Source: UMGS1491 sp944380925 | Lineage (GTDB): Bacteria; Bacillota; Clostridia; Oscillospirales; Acutalibacteraceae | Assembly: GCA_944380925.1 (NCBI GenBank) | Contig: CALWJD010000002.1 | Location: forward strand, 62,001-126,000 | Reading direction: 5' to 3' | Length of the DNA stretch: 64,000 nt | Part shown: positions 51,101 through 60,460 of the stretch, piece by piece | How positions within the stretch are numbered: the first letter of the stretch is position 1 | Layout: each line of letters opens with the position of its first letter | The notes under the pieces: model-generated | What the model was told of the DNA's origin: nothing | Database searches by the model: none | The model's input: the letters and a program-made list of their open reading frames with translations, nothing else | Position numbers and translations under genes: made by a program

Positions 51101-51127
51101 TTGGCGCTCAAGTGTTGACAGTGCCAA
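51101..51127 (+). promoter_or_regulatory. CIRCE-like HrcA operator of hsp20
   Basis: TTGGCGCTC, nine bases, CAGTGCCAA: the inverted repeat and exact nine-base spacer match the CIRCE element (TTAGCACTC-N9-GAGTGCTAA) with a few changes. It overlaps the -35 box, so HrcA binding would block transcription at normal temperature. Confidence 0.75.
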
Positions 51128-51143
51128 AAAACAGTGTTATACT
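51115..51143 (+). promoter_or_regulatory. Sigma-A promoter of hsp20
   Basis: TTGACA, 17 bases, TATACT with TGT before it. The -35 box lies in the spacer and right arm of the CIRCE element. Confidence 0.85.
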
Positions 51144-51213
51144 GTTCCTGTGAATATTTTTAACATTACGTTTGAAAATAGTCATATAATACTTTTTTAG
51201 GAGGATGATTATT

Positions 51214-51645
51214 ATGTATATGGTACCGCATCACGCACATTTTTTAGACGATTTTGATGATTCATTCAGAAATTTATTCAATGGTCTTGATTTCCGCCCA
51301 CAATTTAAAAATCTTATGTCCACGGACGTTATCGAAACCGAAGGCGGGTTAAACCTTACCATGGAACTTCCCGGCGTTGACAAAGAATGCATTAATATCG
51401 AGCTTAACGAAGGCTATCTTACAATAACCGCATCAATGAACAAAAGCTCCGAAGAAACGAAAAATAACGGCAAATATATCCGCAAGGAAAGACATAGCGG
51501 AAACTACAAGAGAAGTTTTTACGTAGGAGAAAATATCACAAGCGAGGACATAAAAGCCAAATTCAAAAACGGAATTTTATCCGTTTCTTTCCCAAAAAAC
51601 GACGAGAAGGAAGAAAGCAAAAAGAAAATCATCGACATCGAATAA
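51214..51645 (+). CDS. Small heat-shock protein Hsp20
   Basis: This 143-residue alpha-crystallin-type chaperone prevents aggregation of unfolded proteins. Seen: a short N-terminal arm with FLDDFDDSFRNLFNGLDF, the alpha-crystallin domain starting VIETEGGLNLTMELPGVDKE and the conserved FKNGILSVSFPKN, then a Lys/Glu tail with an IDIE end. The start is ATG 51214, nine bases after AGGAGG; ATG 51205 overlaps the ribosome binding site. It is directly controlled by the CIRCE-overlapped promoter upstream. Confidence 0.93.
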   Translation: MYMVPHHAHFLDDFDDSFRNLFNGLDFRPQFKNLMSTDVIETEGGLNLTMELPGVDKECINIELNEGYLTITASMNKSSEETKNNGKYIRKERHSGNYKRSFYVGENITSEDIKAKFKNGILSVSFPKNDEKEESKKKIIDIE

Positions 51646-51663
51646 AAATTAAACTCAAAAGAA

Positions 51664-51690
51664 AAATGGCGACCTATATAGGTCGCCATT
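51664..51690. terminator. Bidirectional terminator between hsp20 and the 126-residue gene
   Basis: AAATGGCGACCTA and TAGGTCGCCATTT form a nearly perfect palindromic stem with A and T flanks, between two convergent genes. Confidence 0.85.
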
Positions 51691-51731
51691 TTGATATAAG
51701 TAAAAGTATTCTCAAATCATAAAAAATTAAA

Positions 51732-52112
51732 CTATCTGCAACCCAAGGTTTTAACTTTTTTCCAAACACCTTTAAGGCCTTTACCGCCCATTTTCTCAGC
51801 TACGCCCGGGTCTCTCACATCTTTAAGCAATTCAAAAAAGTATTTTATAGGGATACGAAACGGCTTGTTTCCAATAGCATACGTTTCTTTCAAACCATAA
51901 ATAGGGCCAAAATGTTCCAGTAATTCTCCCTTTAACTCTTTATTTTGCTCCTCATAGGGCCTATGCATTTTATTAGCGTCACCGCGTATACTATCAATAC
52001 GACGATCCACGAAAAACTCCACAACGCTTCCCACAGTTTCCCCGGAAGCACCTGTATAAGTAACCCACTCGCTACTACCATCTTCTATTTTAAAACTTCC
52101 TTTTAGCGGCAT
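51732..52112 (-). CDS. Hypothetical protein, 126 residues
   Basis: I do not recognise this gene. The protein is soluble and starts at ATG 52112 with GGAAAGGTGG upstream. It has a beta-rich start (GSFKIEDGSSEWVTYTGASG), a central acidic-basic helix (MHRPYEEQNKELKGELLEHF), and a basic C-terminus (GGKGLKGVWKKVKTLGCR). It has no signal peptide. It converges on hsp20 and shares a terminator with it. It could be an accessory or effector-type protein given the neighbourhood. Confidence 0.65.
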   Translation of the reverse strand: MPLKGSFKIEDGSSEWVTYTGASGETVGSVVEFFVDRRIDSIRGDANKMHRPYEEQNKELKGELLEHFGPIYGLKETYAIGNKPFRIPIKYFFELLKDVRDPGVAEKMGGKGLKGVWKKVKTLGCR

Positions 52113-52294
52113 AAAAATTCCACCTTTCCAAAAATAAAATACTTTGAAATTTTTAAATCAAATTTCCGTGTTTAATAATGCATATTGTCAAGCGTTTTTA
52201 AAATTTTTCTATAAAAAACAATATTTTTTATTTTAAAACTCTCTGTAATATGGGGCGAGCCGGGAATCATACCTATTTTAAAAGGAGTGTTTTT

Positions 52295-54031
52295 ATGCCT
52301 TTTATAAGTAGTATTCCGCCAAGAAATTTTACCGACGAGTTTCAAAATTCACAAAACTTTTCTGAGCCAAATTCGGAAAAGCAATACGATGTAATCATAA
52401 AATATAATGGGAATATTTTAAAAGTAGCCGATGAACTTGGAATCTCCATAGAAATACTAAACCAGAATTACGGAATTGCAAAAATGCCGAGATTTAAAAT
52501 ACCACTACTACTTCAGTACAGCGAGATAGAATTCATAGAACCGCCAAAAATACTAACCTTAAGCGCAAGAGAAGATATAAACCGCTCCTGCATAACAAAC
52601 GTGCAATCTTCAAACGTATTCGGGCTTTCGGGCGAAGGCGTGCTGATTGCCATTTTGGATTCGGGGATAAACTACACTCACCCCGACTTTATAAACGAGG
52701 ACGGAACCAGCAGAATTTTATATATGTGGGATCAAACAGTCCCCGGAAATCCGCCCGAAGGGTTCGCCGAGGGGAGCGAATATACAAATTTCCAAATAAA
52801 CGACGCCTTGCAAAATGACAGTCCTTACCAAATTGTTCCCGAATTCGACAGCATAGGTCACGGCACGGCCGTCACCGGCATTGCCGCAGGAAACGGGAGA
52901 AGCTCAAACGGGCAAAATATAGGCGTTGCGCCCAAATCTTCTTTAATTATTGTAAAGCTCGGCGAAAACGGTTACCCCTCTTTTGCTCTGACAACACAGC
53001 TTATGCGGGCCATAAAATACGTAATAGATAAAGCAAAACTTTTAAATATGCCCCTAGCCATAAATATAAGTTACGGGACCAATGACGGCCCACATAATGG
53101 GCAATCAATTTTCGAAACATATATAGACGACATGGCAGAATTATGGAAAACTTCTATAATAGTTGCCGCAGGAAATGAGGGCAGCGCAGGGCATCACTAC
53201 GAAGGCATGATATCTTCGGGTAACACACAAAATATAAAATTTTTTTACTCAGGAAAATATCCATCTTTTTATATTACCATGTGGAAAAATTTTGCAGATG
53301 ATTTAACGGTAGAGCTAATATTGCCAAACGGTGAGTCAACTGGTGAGGTTGTTGTGTATGATCTTAGCGGTACATATAAAATAGAAGATGTTTCTATATC
53401 TATAAATTATGGGCAACCAAAGTTCTATACAACCTTTCAAGAAATATTTTTTCAGATAGACAACAATTCGCCCCTACCACTAACAGGGATTTTCACGATA
53501 AAAATACGAGCGGGAGAAATAATAGACGGCATTTACAATATATACCTCCCAACGGTCGAAGAAGTAAGCTACGAAACCGCTTTTACTTTTCCAAACGAAA
53601 ACTCAACTATAACCATCCCTGCAACCGCACAAAACGTTATATCGGTCGGCGGCTACGATTCACTGAGAGATAGCGTGGCAAATTTTTCAGGGCGAGGGGA
53701 CACCATAAATATAGTATATTCAAAACCCGACATAGTAGCACCTGCTGTAAACATTTTATCAGCGTCAAACAGCGGCGGATATAGCACATTTTCGGGAACA
53801 AGCATGGCCGCACCGTTTGTAACAGGATCTGCGGCACTTATGATGGAGTGGGGCATAATACAAAATAATGACCCTTTTTTATATGGTGAAAGGATAAAAG
53901 CTTACTTAAAAAGTGGCGCAAGACGTATTTCGGGCATTTCATTTCCAGATAATCGTTGGGGATATGGCGCTCTTTGCTTATTGAATACAATGTCACAACT
54001 CAAAACTTTTAATGGATATAATTTTACTTAG
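52295..54031 (+). CDS. Subtilisin-family (S8) protease, Csp germination-protease type
   Basis: This 578-residue protein is a subtilase with an intact triad: Asp in ILDSGINYTHPDF (about 120), His in GHGTAVTGIAAG (about 187), the oxyanion Asn in AAGNEG, and Ser in SGTSMAAPFV (about 503). A jelly-roll-like insertion lies between the last two, typical of clostridial Csp proteases, as is the NEDGTSRILYMWDQT segment after the aspartate. The start is ATG 52295 behind AAAGGAG. There is no signal peptide, consistent with spore-located Csp proteins that process the cortex hydrolase SleC at germination. A second family member follows 95 bases downstream. Germination role is inferred from family and the sporulation background. 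Confidence 0.85.
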   Translation: MPFISSIPPRNFTDEFQNSQNFSEPNSEKQYDVIIKYNGNILKVADELGISIEILNQNYGIAKMPRFKIPLLLQYSEIEFIEPPKILTLSAREDINRSCITNVQSSNVFGLSGEGVLIAILDSGINYTHPDFINEDGTSRILYMWDQTVPGNPPEGFAEGSEYTNFQINDALQNDSPYQIVPEFDSIGHGTAVTGIAAGNGRSSNGQNIGVAPKSSLIIVKLGENGYPSFALTTQLMRAIKYVIDKAKLLNMPLAINISYGTNDGPHNGQSIFETYIDDMAELWKTSIIVAAGNEGSAGHHYEGMISSGNTQNIKFFYSGKYPSFYITMWKNFADDLTVELILPNGESTGEVVVYDLSGTYKIEDVSISINYGQPKFYTTFQEIFFQIDNNSPLPLTGIFTIKIRAGEIIDGIYNIYLPTVEEVSYETAFTFPNENSTITIPATAQNVISVGGYDSLRDSVANFSGRGDTINIVYSKPDIVAPAVNILSASNSGGYSTFSGTSMAAPFVTGSAALMMEWGIIQNNDPFLYGERIKAYLKSGARRISGISFPDNRWGYGALCLLNTMSQLKTFNGYNFT

Positions 54032-54126
54032 CTTGCACAATATAACTTTTTATTTTTCCCCAAACCACAATAACAGTTTTAATATGCATAACTAAAATTT
54101 AACCCACTTAAAAAGGAGATAATCGC

Positions 54127-55845
54127 ATGGCTGATTCTTCAAACGAATTCCAAATGTCACTTACTGACTTTATAAACATGCCCACAACAACGGATTTTTA
54201 TTATTGGTACACTCCCGCTTTCCAGCAATTTATATCCGAACGCCCTTACATACGGCTTGGAACCGTGCTACCTAATGAGCTTGCAATATTATATGCCCCA
54301 CAAGACAGGATGGATGAAATTTTCCGTGAACTTGGTTCGGATATTCTTAATATATATCCTGAAATATATGGGTTGACGGATAGAGAAGCGCTTGAAGAAT
54401 CCGGAATTATACGAATACAGCAACAGCCCTACCTAAACTTAACAGGCAAAGGCACTGTTGTTGGAATAATTGATACGGGAATAGATTACACAAATCCTGT
54501 TTTCAGGTACGAAGACGGCACAAGCAAAATTAAGTATATATGGGATCAAACCATAAATAATGGAAACACGGATCCTGATGTTAATTTTGGTACTGTTTAT
54601 ACGCAAGAACAAATAAACGAGGCGCTTTTATCAGATAACCCTTATGAATTTGTTCCGCACAAAGATACAGTCGGTCACGGAACATTTTTAGCCTCCGTTG
54701 CGGCAGGACGCGAAATAGAAGATTTTATCGGTGCTGCTCCCGATGCCGAAATCATAGCTGTAAAACTAAGAAAAGCGAGCGAATACTATCTTAAAAAATT
54801 TTTGGTGCCCACCGACCAAGAAAACGCATTTGAGGCAACAGACATAATGCTTGCAATTTCTTTTACAAATAAGAAATCCCAACCTCTGCAAATTCCCACG
54901 GCTATATGTTTAGGATTAGGTACAAATTTTGGTGGACACAACGGGCAGAACAAACTTGAAAGCTATATAAATTTTTTATCTAATTCCGTAGGCATTGCGA
55001 TTTGCACAGGCGCAGGAAACGAAAGTAATGCACGGCACCACACGGAAGGAATAATACAAAAAACGAAAGATGTTTTTCCGATAGAAATACAGGTAGGTGA
55101 AATGGCTAAAAATTTTAGTGTGTACATATGGTATCCCGGATGGGATAAAATTTCCTTTTCTTTAAAATCTCCTACAGGCGAAGTTATAAACAGAATACCA
55201 TTCCAGGTCGGAACATCTTTTGAAAAAAAATTAATATTTGAAGGCTCCACCGTAAAAATACTTTATCATCAAAATGAAAGCCGTTTCGCATTTATAAAAG
55301 TAACGGAAGCAGTACCGGGAACTTGGGAAATAAATTTATACGGCGACACAATCATAAGCGGTCAATTTCATGCTTGGCTACCAATGACGGGATTTATAAG
55401 TCCCGATGTTGAGTTTATCTCCCCTACCCCAAACTATACAACTGTTATCCCCTCAACCGCTCAGGGAGCACTGAGCACAGGGGCATATAATTATAGAGAT
55501 AATAGCCTTTATATAAACAGTTCCTGGGGACCAACAGTCAATGCAAAAATCACACCAGACTTTACAGCTCCCGGTGTAAGTATTTCAGGAATATACCCTC
55601 AAGGCCCCGGAACTATGACCGGCACAAGCGTTTCGGCATCAATAGCCACAGGCATGTCTGCGCTTATGTTTGAATGGGCGATAGTAAAAGAAAATGCTCC
55701 CGTTATGACAGGAAACAGGCTACGAACAATCCTTATAAGAGGAAGCATCAGAGATAACAATCGCCAATATCCAAACCCCCAGTGGGGATATGGAAAACTT
55801 AATCTTACTCAAACTTTTAATCTCTTCCGTGAGGAGCTTTCTTAG
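54127..55845 (+). CDS. Subtilisin-family (S8) protease, second Csp-like copy
   Basis: This 572-residue protein is a paralogue of the gene just upstream. Triad residues are present: IIDTGIDYTNPVF (about 115), GHGTFLASVAAG (about 182), GAGNES and GTSVSASIATGMSALMFEW (Ser about 501). The DGTSKIKYIWDQT segment again matches clostridial Csp proteases. The start is ATG 54127 behind AAAGGAG. In C. difficile two of the three Csp proteins have lost the triad; here both copies look catalytically intact. The two genes form an operon. Confidence 0.85.
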   Translation: MADSSNEFQMSLTDFINMPTTTDFYYWYTPAFQQFISERPYIRLGTVLPNELAILYAPQDRMDEIFRELGSDILNIYPEIYGLTDREALEESGIIRIQQQPYLNLTGKGTVVGIIDTGIDYTNPVFRYEDGTSKIKYIWDQTINNGNTDPDVNFGTVYTQEQINEALLSDNPYEFVPHKDTVGHGTFLASVAAGREIEDFIGAAPDAEIIAVKLRKASEYYLKKFLVPTDQENAFEATDIMLAISFTNKKSQPLQIPTAICLGLGTNFGGHNGQNKLESYINFLSNSVGIAICTGAGNESNARHHTEGIIQKTKDVFPIEIQVGEMAKNFSVYIWYPGWDKISFSLKSPTGEVINRIPFQVGTSFEKKLIFEGSTVKILYHQNESRFAFIKVTEAVPGTWEINLYGDTIISGQFHAWLPMTGFISPDVEFISPTPNYTTVIPSTAQGALSTGAYNYRDNSLYINSSWGPTVNAKITPDFTAPGVSISGIYPQGPGTMTGTSVSASIATGMSALMFEWAIVKENAPVMTGNRLRTILIRGSIRDNNRQYPNPQWGYGKLNLTQTFNLFREELS

Positions 55846-55847
55846 AA

Positions 55848-56678
55848 CTAATTTTTTATCATAATAAATGCTGCATTATTGCCACGCCTTCCACCCGACG
55901 CTCTATGTGAAAAAAGTAATTCATGATTACAATTGGTACAAACATCTGATCCAAATATGTTCTGCTTTTTAATTCCGCAGTCAATTAAAAGCTGCTTATT
56001 AACTTTCAAGGTATCTATGTTGAATTTATTTCCGTTTTGTATGTAAAAACTATCAAAATTAGGAAGATTCATGCTTTTAAATTCTTCAAAAGTGTTTTCG
56101 TCAACTTCAAAACAACACTGCCCTATCCCCGGACCCAAAGCGCATACAATGTTTTGAGGATCAGAGCCATAATGATTTACAAAAGCATCAAAAAGAGACT
56201 TGGCAATTTTAGCAACCGTTCCTCTCCAGCCGGCGTGCGCAAGACCAATTACTTTTAAAACTGGGTCAAACATAAATATCGCCAAACAATCTGCGTGGCG
56301 TGTACTTAAAATTATTCCCGGAACATTTGTTATAAGGCCATCGGCAGTTTCAGAAACCTCCTGTTCAAACTCCTTGCCCATAACATCTTTTTCGGAAATT
56401 ATTTCTATTTCGTTTTCGTGAACTTGTTTTGTCCTTACAATTTTATTCATATCAAAATTAAGGGCATTACAAAATATTTCATAATTTTTCATAACACTTT
56501 CGGCATCATCGCCGCATGAAAAACTAAGATTCATAGACTTAAATTCGTTCTTACTCACTCCGCCGAGTCTGGTTGAATATGCGTGCCTTAAAAAACTATA
56601 TTTTTCTAAGTTTTTAAAAGTAAGATATCCAACATCTCCGGAAAAATTAAGATTCATTGTATTACTTTTAAAATCCAT
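55848..56678 (-). CDS. pgeF: Laccase-domain purine nucleoside/peptidoglycan-editing protein PgeF (YfiH)
   Basis: This 276-residue protein matches the multi-copper-oxidase-like YfiH/PgeF/LACC1 family: STRHADCLAIFMFDPVLKVI, GLAHAGWRGTVAKIA and CALGPGIGQCCFEVD with the His/Cys zinc ligands. Members act as purine nucleoside phosphorylase/deaminases or edit muropeptides. The start is ATG 56678 behind AAGGCGG. It ends three bases from the convergent subtilase gene. Confidence 0.92.
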   Translation of the reverse strand: MDFKSNTMNLNFSGDVGYLTFKNLEKYSFLRHAYSTRLGGVSKNEFKSMNLSFSCGDDAESVMKNYEIFCNALNFDMNKIVRTKQVHENEIEIISEKDVMGKEFEQEVSETADGLITNVPGIILSTRHADCLAIFMFDPVLKVIGLAHAGWRGTVAKIAKSLFDAFVNHYGSDPQNIVCALGPGIGQCCFEVDENTFEEFKSMNLPNFDSFYIQNGNKFNIDTLKVNKQLLIDCGIKKQNIFGSDVCTNCNHELLFSHRASGGRRGNNAAFIMIKN

Positions 56679-56768
56679 ACTATACCGCCTTAATTTCTTT
56701 TAATTCTTGACATGATTTGTTTTTATTGTATAATTTCTATTAAATCACAAAACGAAGGATAATGCAAA

Positions 56769-57740
56769 ATGAATTTCGTAGAAATAATTAAAATTATTTT
56801 GTATACAACAATTATTTTAGTGTTGCTTGTAGGAATTGCACTGGGAGAATATCTATACAGGCTTGTTATAAATAACAAGACGGATAAATCTTTATTTCTA
56901 AACGCACCACATAATAAATCCACGAAAGAATTCTTAAATCTTCCCATAGATGAATCCAAAAAAGCGCTTGAATGGTTTGAAAGTAACTCCAAAGAGGATT
57001 ATATAGAATCCTTCGACCACCTAAAACTGCACTATTATATCGTAAAAAACAGAATTCCAACCAACAAGTGGGTAATAATCGCTCACGGATACAACAGCCA
57101 CGCTTTAAAACATAGCTTAAATGCACTTAATTTTTATAATATGGGGTTTAACATATTGGCCCCCGATGCACGTGGTCATGGCAAGAGCGAGGGCGACTAC
57201 ATCGGCATGGGGTATAAAGATAGGCTTGATATAACATCATATATATATGAAATAATAAACAAATTTAGCATTAATAAGCCAGAGCCCGAAATATTACTTT
57301 ATGGCTGCTCTATGGGCGCTGCAACGGTTATGATGACATTAGCCGAAAAATTACCGAATAACGTAAAAGCTTGCATTGCAGATTGCGGATATTCTTCTGT
57401 TTGGGCGGAACTTTCTTATCAATTTAAAAAAATTTTTAAATTGCCCGCTATTCCTATTCTTAATTTCATGTCGCTTATGACTAAAATTCACGCAGGGTAT
57501 TTTCTTGAAAATATAAACGTAAAAAAACGACTGAAAAAATCAAAAATCCCCGTGCTTCTTATACACGGGGGCAACGACACATTTGTTCCAACCGAAATGA
57601 CAGAGAAAAATTATAAATCTATAAAGTCTCCAAAAGAAAAACTCATAGTACCCGGCGCGGGGCATGCGGAATCTTCCAAAATTGCGCCTGAGCTCTATTG
57701 GAACAAAGTTTTTAATTTTATTTCTAAATACATGGATTAA
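56769..57740 (+). CDS. Alpha/beta hydrolase with N-terminal membrane anchor
   Basis: This 323-residue protein starts with a transmembrane helix (about 7-29) and carries an alpha/beta-hydrolase domain: oxyanion HGYNSHALKH near residue 99, DARGHGKSEGDYIGMG, nucleophile elbow YGCSMGAATVMM (Ser about 180), acid in GGNDTFVP and His in GAGHAES. It belongs with the YqkD-like group of Firmicutes, whose substrates are undefined. The start is ATG 56769. It faces pgeF divergently across about 90 bases. Confidence 0.88.
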   Translation: MNFVEIIKIILYTTIILVLLVGIALGEYLYRLVINNKTDKSLFLNAPHNKSTKEFLNLPIDESKKALEWFESNSKEDYIESFDHLKLHYYIVKNRIPTNKWVIIAHGYNSHALKHSLNALNFYNMGFNILAPDARGHGKSEGDYIGMGYKDRLDITSYIYEIINKFSINKPEPEILLYGCSMGAATVMMTLAEKLPNNVKACIADCGYSSVWAELSYQFKKIFKLPAIPILNFMSLMTKIHAGYFLENINVKKRLKKSKIPVLLIHGGNDTFVPTEMTEKNYKSIKSPKEKLIVPGAGHAESSKIAPELYWNKVFNFISKYMD

Positions 57741-57773
57741 ATAAATTCGTTAAAAAATAACTTTACCTCAAAA

Positions 57774-59864
57774 TCAAACACTAAACAATATATCTTCGTA
57801 ATTCGGAAACGGCCAATAAACTTTCGGCATTTCGAGTTCCAAAGCGTCTACAATTTTTCTTACCTCAAGCATTGTACCTGCAACCACATCCCTATAGCTA
57901 CAAGCGGAGCCGACTATATCTTTTATGCTGTTAGCGTTTTGCTCACATAAATCTAATTGTTGAACAGCTTTGAAAAGTTTTGTTGATAAATCGGAAAGTT
58001 TCTTCAGCGAACCATATTCATAATCAGAGGAAATATCCATATGTAAATTATTTTTAACCATAAGAGTTTTTGCCAATTTATGATTATATTTGCTAACTGC
58101 GGGCAATATCTCGCTTTTTACCATGCTTATCATGGTTTGTGCTTCTATATGCATTAATTTGCAATAGTTTTCCATATGAATTTCGTACCTGGAAACGAGC
58201 TCTATACGTGAAAGGACGCCGTTACTTTCAAAAAGCTTTATATTTTTTTCATCGAGCAAATGCCCCAGAGCATCAACAGTTGTGGGATAAATCGGAAGTC
58301 CTCGCTCTTTAGCTTCCTCTGCCCACTCATCGGAATAACTGTTACCATTAAAAATAACCCGTTTATGTTTTTTTATGGTTTCCACCATTAAGCTATTAAG
58401 GCGATCCGTCGGATTTTGGGATTCTTCCAAAACATCCGCAAACTCCTTAAGCGCCTGCGCCATAATTGTGTTTAAAACTATATTCGGCGTGGCTATCGAC
58501 TGGTTTGAACCAACCATTCTAAACTCAAATTTATTGCCTGTAAACGCAAATGGGGAAGTTCTGTTTCTATCTGCTGTGTCTTTTGGAAAACGCGGAAATA
58601 CGTTAAGCCCTATTTCGAAAGCGCCTCTTTCTTTTTGAGTATAAATTTCGCCGTTTTCGATTGATTCCAAAATTGCCATAATTTCAGGCCCTAAGTAGAT
58701 GGAAACTATTGCCGGAGGCGCTTCCTGCCCGCCAAGTCTTGAATCGTTACCAAGAGAGGAAACCGAAATTCTAAGTAAATCCGCGTACTCATCAACAGCC
58801 TTAATCATAGCGCACAAGAATACTAAAAACTGTATGTTATCACGCGGTGATTTCCCGGGATCCAAAAGGTTTATTCCCCTATCGGACGATAAAGACCAGT
58901 TATTGTGCTTTCCGCTGCCGTTTATAAATTCAAAAGGTTTTTCATGAAGCAGACAAACCAAATTATGCTTTTCGGCAACATTTTTAAGAGTTTCCATGAT
59001 TATATGGTTTTGGTCTGCCGCTAAATTCGAACACGTATGAATTTGAGCAACTTCATGCTGTGCGGGAGCAACTTCGTTATGCTTAGTTTTGGAAGGCACG
59101 CCAAGTTTCCAAAGCTCCGTATCGAGGTCTATCATAAAATCTGCAACTCTTGGACGCAAAGAGCCAAAATAGTGGTCGGATAAATCTTGAGCTTTAACAG
59201 GCTTTGCGCCAAACAAAGTTCTTCCGCAAAATATTATATCTTTACGTTTTTGATACATATCCTTGTCAATAAGAAAATACTCCTGCTCCGCGCCCACAGA
59301 GGGAGTGATTTTATGCACTTTATTATTACCTAAAATTTTAAGAATCCTAAGCGACTGCTTGTTAAGAGCGTACATTGACTTTAAAAGAGGAGTTTTTTCA
59401 TCGAGCACTTCTCCACTATATGAGCAAAAAAACGTTGGTATATAAAGCGAATTATTTTTAACAAAAGCATAAGAAGTCGGATCCCAAGAAGTATACCCTC
59501 TTGCTTCAAAAGTAGCCCTAAGACCGCCGGATGGCAAGCTTGAGGCATCTGATTCGCCTTTTATGAGTTCCTTGCTGGAAAAATTCATCTTTACATTTCC
59601 TTCGGAATCGAAATTCAAAAAGCTATCGTGCTTTTCTGCAGTTACTTCCGTCATTGGCTGAAACCAGTGAGTAAAATGCGTAGCGCCTTTTTCAAGCGCC
59701 CATGTTTTCATGGCTTGCGCAACAATTTCTCCTATTTCTGTACTTAGGGGCGTGTTATCATCAATTGCCTTTTTTAATTCTTCGTAAATTTTAGAGGGCA
59801 TCCTTTTTTTCATTTCAGCATCGCTAAAAACCATACTTGCATATATCTTTGGAACATCTTTCAT
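57774..59864 (-). CDS. glnN: Glutamine synthetase type III
   Basis: This 696-residue protein is a GlnN-type glutamine synthetase, converting glutamate and ammonia to glutamine. Seen: the family-specific N-terminus VPKIYASMVFSDAEMKKRMP, the active-site SVGAEQEYFLID, HNEVAPAQHEVAQIH, GSGKHNNWSL, RLGGQEAPPAIVSIY and NRTSPFAFTGNKFEFRMVGS. Length is normal for type III and much greater than type I. ATG 59864 is preferred over TTG 59870. It is probably dodecameric and oxygen-tolerant as in Clostridia and Bacteroides. Confidence 0.95.
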   Translation of the reverse strand: MKDVPKIYASMVFSDAEMKKRMPSKIYEELKKAIDDNTPLSTEIGEIVAQAMKTWALEKGATHFTHWFQPMTEVTAEKHDSFLNFDSEGNVKMNFSSKELIKGESDASSLPSGGLRATFEARGYTSWDPTSYAFVKNNSLYIPTFFCSYSGEVLDEKTPLLKSMYALNKQSLRILKILGNNKVHKITPSVGAEQEYFLIDKDMYQKRKDIIFCGRTLFGAKPVKAQDLSDHYFGSLRPRVADFMIDLDTELWKLGVPSKTKHNEVAPAQHEVAQIHTCSNLAADQNHIIMETLKNVAEKHNLVCLLHEKPFEFINGSGKHNNWSLSSDRGINLLDPGKSPRDNIQFLVFLCAMIKAVDEYADLLRISVSSLGNDSRLGGQEAPPAIVSIYLGPEIMAILESIENGEIYTQKERGAFEIGLNVFPRFPKDTADRNRTSPFAFTGNKFEFRMVGSNQSIATPNIVLNTIMAQALKEFADVLEESQNPTDRLNSLMVETIKKHKRVIFNGNSYSDEWAEEAKERGLPIYPTTVDALGHLLDEKNIKLFESNGVLSRIELVSRYEIHMENYCKLMHIEAQTMISMVKSEILPAVSKYNHKLAKTLMVKNNLHMDISSDYEYGSLKKLSDLSTKLFKAVQQLDLCEQNANSIKDIVGSACSYRDVVAGTMLEVRKIVDALELEMPKVYWPFPNYEDILFSV

Positions 59865-59958
59865 ATTCAATCCAACTTTCTAAAAAATCTAGTTTATAAA
59901 AAACTCTTTTTAAAACACAACCAGTTAATTATATATCATATTTTTTGTCTATTCAACA

Positions 59959-59967
59959 TGGTATAAT
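59959..59967 (+). promoter_or_regulatory. Extended -10 promoter of the Nudix gene
   Basis: TGGTATAAT is an extended -10 box 40 bases upstream of the TTG start at 60007; there is no good -35. Confidence 0.4.
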
Positions 59968-60006
59968 GTCCATATATTAAATATTATAAGTAAGTAGGTT
60001 TTAAAA

Positions 60007-60456
60007 TTGAAAAAAAGATTTTCCGCTCCAATCGCCGTATTCTTGATAATATTAAAAAAAGAAAACGAAAAAACAAAAATACTACTTCAAAAAAGGCAAA
60101 ACACGGAATATATGGATAACATGTGGGATTTATGCGCAAGCGGACATGTAGAAAACGGCGAAACCGCAACAAAAGCTATCATACGGGAAGCAAAAGAAGA
60201 AATAGGAATAAAAATTCTTGACGAAAATTTGGAGTTTACCGGATTTTACTATAATTATATAAAGAGAAAAACTTACTGCTACGTATATTTCAAAGCAGTT
60301 AAATACGAAAACACCCCAAAAATATGTGAACCTGAAAAATGCTCAGCACTTAAGTGGTTTGATATAGAAAATCTGCCTACTGACATGATCCCCAACCGAA
60401 AAATTTCCGTTCTAAATTATTTAAACAATAAATACTTTGGAGAATTTGGCTGGTAA
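60007..60456 (+). CDS. Nudix hydrolase
   Basis: This 149-residue protein has a complete Nudix box, GHVENGETATKAIIREAKEE then IGI (about residues 45-67), which binds magnesium and hydrolyses nucleoside diphosphates linked to another group. The N-terminal strand FSAPIAVFLIIL and the LLQKRQNTEYMDNMWDLCAS loop are typical. It begins with TTG 60007, directly after a weak GTAGGT ribosome binding site, so the start is not certain. Substrate is unknown; the last residues of the gene are close to convergent tspO. Confidence 0.92.
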   Translation: MKKRFSAPIAVFLIILKKENEKTKILLQKRQNTEYMDNMWDLCASGHVENGETATKAIIREAKEEIGIKILDENLEFTGFYYNYIKRKTYCYVYFKAVKYENTPKICEPEKCSALKWFDIENLPTDMIPNRKISVLNYLNNKYFGEFGW

Positions 60457-60460
60457 CTCT

